From DASUZB01 sp036377075 (GTDB lineage: Bacteria; Actinomycetota; CALGFH01), in contig DASUZB010000123.1 of assembly GCA_036377075.1 (NCBI GenBank), forward strand, positions 1-25,802: a DNA stretch of 25,802 nucleotides, read 5' to 3'. Shown here piece after piece: positions 24,272-25,802 of this stretch. The translations under genes were made by a program, and so were the position numbers. The notes below the pieces were generated by a model. That model had not been told where the DNA came from. It ran no database searches and saw nothing but the letters and a program-made list of their open reading frames with translations. Numbering within the stretch: position 1 is the stretch's first letter; every line of letters starts with the position of its first letter.

Positions 24272-24990
24272 GCGTGAGCAACAGGCGCGTCCGCGCCATC
24301 GTCCGCAAGGAGCTGCGGGAGTACCGGCGCAACGGCTCCATCGTCGCCGGGATGGCGATCGTTCCGGCACTCTTCTGCGTCCAGCCGTTGCTCGCCGTCT
24401 TCGCCCTGCGCTCGTCGGCGGCGACCCCGCTCAGGCACGAGCACGTTCTGCTGTACCTGCTGGGCATCCCGGCGATCGTTCCATCCTTCGTCGCGGCCTA
24501 CTCGGTGGTCGGCGAGCGTCAGCAGGAGACGCTTGAGCCGGTGCTCACGACGCCGATCCGTCGCGAGGAGCTGCTGCTGGGCAAGGCTCTGGCCGCCCTG
24601 GCGCCCTCGGTCGTCGTCGCGTACGTGGTCTACGGCCTCTACCTGACCTGCGTCGAGCTCTGGGCGCTTCCGGGCGTGGCGTCCGCGCTCATCCGTCCTG
24701 CTGACCTGCTCGCCCAGCTCTTCTTCACGCCCCTGCTAGCCGGTTGGTCGATCTGGATCGCCATCTTGATCTCCAACCGGTCGAACGACGTTCGCGCCGC
24801 ACAGCAGCTCGCCTCGCTGGCGTGCCTTCCGTCGGTCGCCCTGACGACGCTCGTCGCGCTGAACGCCATCAAGGCATCACTCGCCACCGCCCTGGTCGCT
24901 GCGGCGGCACTCCTGCTGCTCAACAGCATCGGCTGGCGGTTCGTGTCGGCGACGTTCGACCGCGAGCGGCTCATCGTCGGTACCAGGTAA
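24268..24990 (+). CDS. ABC-2 type permease subunit
   Basis: GTG at 24268 overlaps the upstream stop; 240 residues. A basic N-terminus (RAIVRKELREYRRNGS) typical of ABC-2 permeases precedes hydrophobic segments, including the GMAIVPALFCVQPLLAVFAL region, LLGIPAIVPSFVAAYSVVG, LAALAPSVVVAYVVYGLYL and two near the C-terminus (LACLPSVALTTLVALNAI and LATALVAAAALLLL). The coupling motif GERQQETLEPVLTTPIRREE is clear. It pairs with the ATPase as an exporter or membrane-remodelling complex. Confidence 0.87.
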   Translation: MSVSNRRVRAIVRKELREYRRNGSIVAGMAIVPALFCVQPLLAVFALRSSAATPLRHEHVLLYLLGIPAIVPSFVAAYSVVGERQQETLEPVLTTPIRREELLLGKALAALAPSVVVAYVVYGLYLTCVELWALPGVASALIRPADLLAQLFFTPLLAGWSIWIAILISNRSNDVRAAQQLASLACLPSVALTTLVALNAIKASLATALVAAAALLLLNSIGWRFVSATFDRERLIVGTR

Positions 24991-25230
24991 TGAGGTGCGG
25001 GCATTGGAGCTCGCTGGTTGGTGAGCTCGACCTGGACGGCCGCACCGCGGAGATCGCGGTGGCAGTTGCGGACTTTGCCTCTTATGCTGCCGCTATGACG
25101 GCGATGGGGTCTGCCTGATGGTGGGGGGTTCCGCCAGTTCTGTGACGCCACTCGCCGACCGTACACGGCCGCTGCGACCTGATCCTGGCGTTCGGTAGAG
25201 CGGGAGTTGGGCTTGGGAGACGGTCGGGGG

Positions 25231-25802
25231 GTGACGACCCCGTTCGTGGGCCGCGAGGGGGAGCTGGCCGAGCTCGCCGCCGACCTGGACGCCGCTGCCG
25301 CTGGTCGTGGCGGGGTGGTGCTGCTGGCCGGCGAACCGGGCATCGGCAAGACCCGCCTGGCCGAGGAACTGGCGGCCGCGGCGGCCGTGCGCGGCGCCCT
25401 GGTGCTGTGGGGCCGCTGCTGGGAGGGGGAGGGCGCGCCCGCGTTCTGGCCCTGGGTCCAGGTCGTCCGCGCCTACGTCCAGGCCGTCGACGCGACCGCG
25501 CTGGGCCACGACCTGGGCGCCGGCGCGGCCGACATCGCCCCGGTGGTCCCCGCATCCGTGACCGTCTGGGAGACCTGCCCGCGCCGCCGCCGATGGAGCC
25601 GGAGGCGGCCCGGTTCCGGCTGTTCGACAGCCTCGCCGGGTTCCTGCGGGCGGCCGCTTCGCCGACGCCGAGGAACAGGCCGCGCGGGGCCTGGCGATCG
25701 GCCGGCGGGCCGGCGGCCAGGCGGTCGAGGTCTACCATCCCCGGGGTCGTCGGCTGCCTGCGGCTCATGCAGGGCCGCCTCGGCGAGACCGCGGACATGT
25801 TT
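25231..25802 (+). pseudogene. Degenerate LAL-type (large ATP-binding LuxR) regulator, frameshifted and internally deleted, runs off the window
   Basis: From a GTG at 25231 the protein begins FVGREGELAELAADLDAA with a P-loop GEPGIGKTRLAEEL, the normal N-terminus of LAL/MalT-like STAND regulators, and continues to about ADIAPVVP. Near 25550 the frame breaks; the next frame restores IRDRLGDLPAPPPMEPEAAR then FRLFDSLAGFLRAAA. Near 25650 the sequence changes frame again and jumps to GRFADAEEQAARGLAIGRRA, which resembles the far-downstream TPR region of such proteins, so several hundred codons seem to be lost. Near 25739, in a C-run, one extra base shifts the frame once more before GVVGCLRLMQGRLGETADMF at the edge. 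No intact reading frame exists. Base-calling errors could explain the shifts but not the missing middle. Confidence 0.7.

Noticed and set aside
24990..25118. Possible 42-codon ORF overlapping the permease stop (TAATG)
   Set aside because: It has a suggestive overlap, but no ribosome site of its own, no recognisable motif and no homology I can recall.

Overview
The window is very GC-rich and dense in short-spaced genes. It uses GTG and TTG starts alongside ATG. It encodes several enzymes of families that use the deazaflavin cofactor F420: a PPOX-type reductase, a Ddn-type nitroreductase and a luciferase-like oxidoreductase. It also carries DrrAB-type exporters and a LuxR/TPR regulator. Together these point to an actinobacterial chromosome (Actinomycetota). 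I cannot name a genus from the sequence. No rRNA, tRNA, transposase, integrase or CRISPR array was recognised.

Positions 1-4470 look like a turned-over region. The window opens inside a DNA/RNA non-specific nuclease (toxin-like) with an in-frame 111-bp repeat. Next come a LuxR-type HTH remnant on the minus strand and an intact six-repeat beta-propeller lipoprotein. After that, the 5' end of an alpha/beta-hydrolase-family gene is joined out of frame to the 3' half of a class V aminotransferase, which looks like a deletion scar. A convergent MarR gene closes the region.

Positions 4471-7364 hold a MarR-controlled module. A short AT-rich intergenic space carries two palindromes and separates marR from a plus-strand operon: DrrA-like ATPase, DrrB-like permease, F420/PPOX protein and Ddn-like nitroreductase. 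A strong hairpin follows the last gene. Positions 7588-10599 encode a large secreted M36 (fungalysin-type) metalloprotease with C-terminal accessory domains.

Positions 10657-19055 are the most interesting part. A metallo-beta-lactamase-fold hydrolase with a Glu in place of the first metal-binding His diverges from a tightly packed seven-gene operon. The operon encodes a PEP-synthase-like catalytic-His protein, a separate ATP-grasp protein, a fumarylacetoacetate-hydrolase-family enzyme, a small ABM-fold monooxygenase-like protein, and the FAD, 2Fe-2S and molybdopterin subunits of a xanthine-dehydrogenase-family hydroxylase. The His/ATP-grasp split resembles phenylphosphate synthase of anaerobic phenol degradation, but no carboxylase or CoA ligase is present. 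My inference is an undescribed catabolic route in which a hydroxylated (hetero)aromatic or related compound is activated by phosphorylation, hydroxylated by the Mo enzyme, and its cleavage product hydrolysed by the FAH and MBL enzymes.

Positions 19056-25802 hold a SHOCT-domain membrane protein, an F420-type luciferase-like oxidoreductase on the minus strand, a LuxR regulator with a TPR-like body, a six-helix membrane protein and a second ABC exporter pair preceded by a long inverted repeat. The window ends in a broken LAL-type (large ATP-binding LuxR) regulator with two frameshifts and a large internal deletion.
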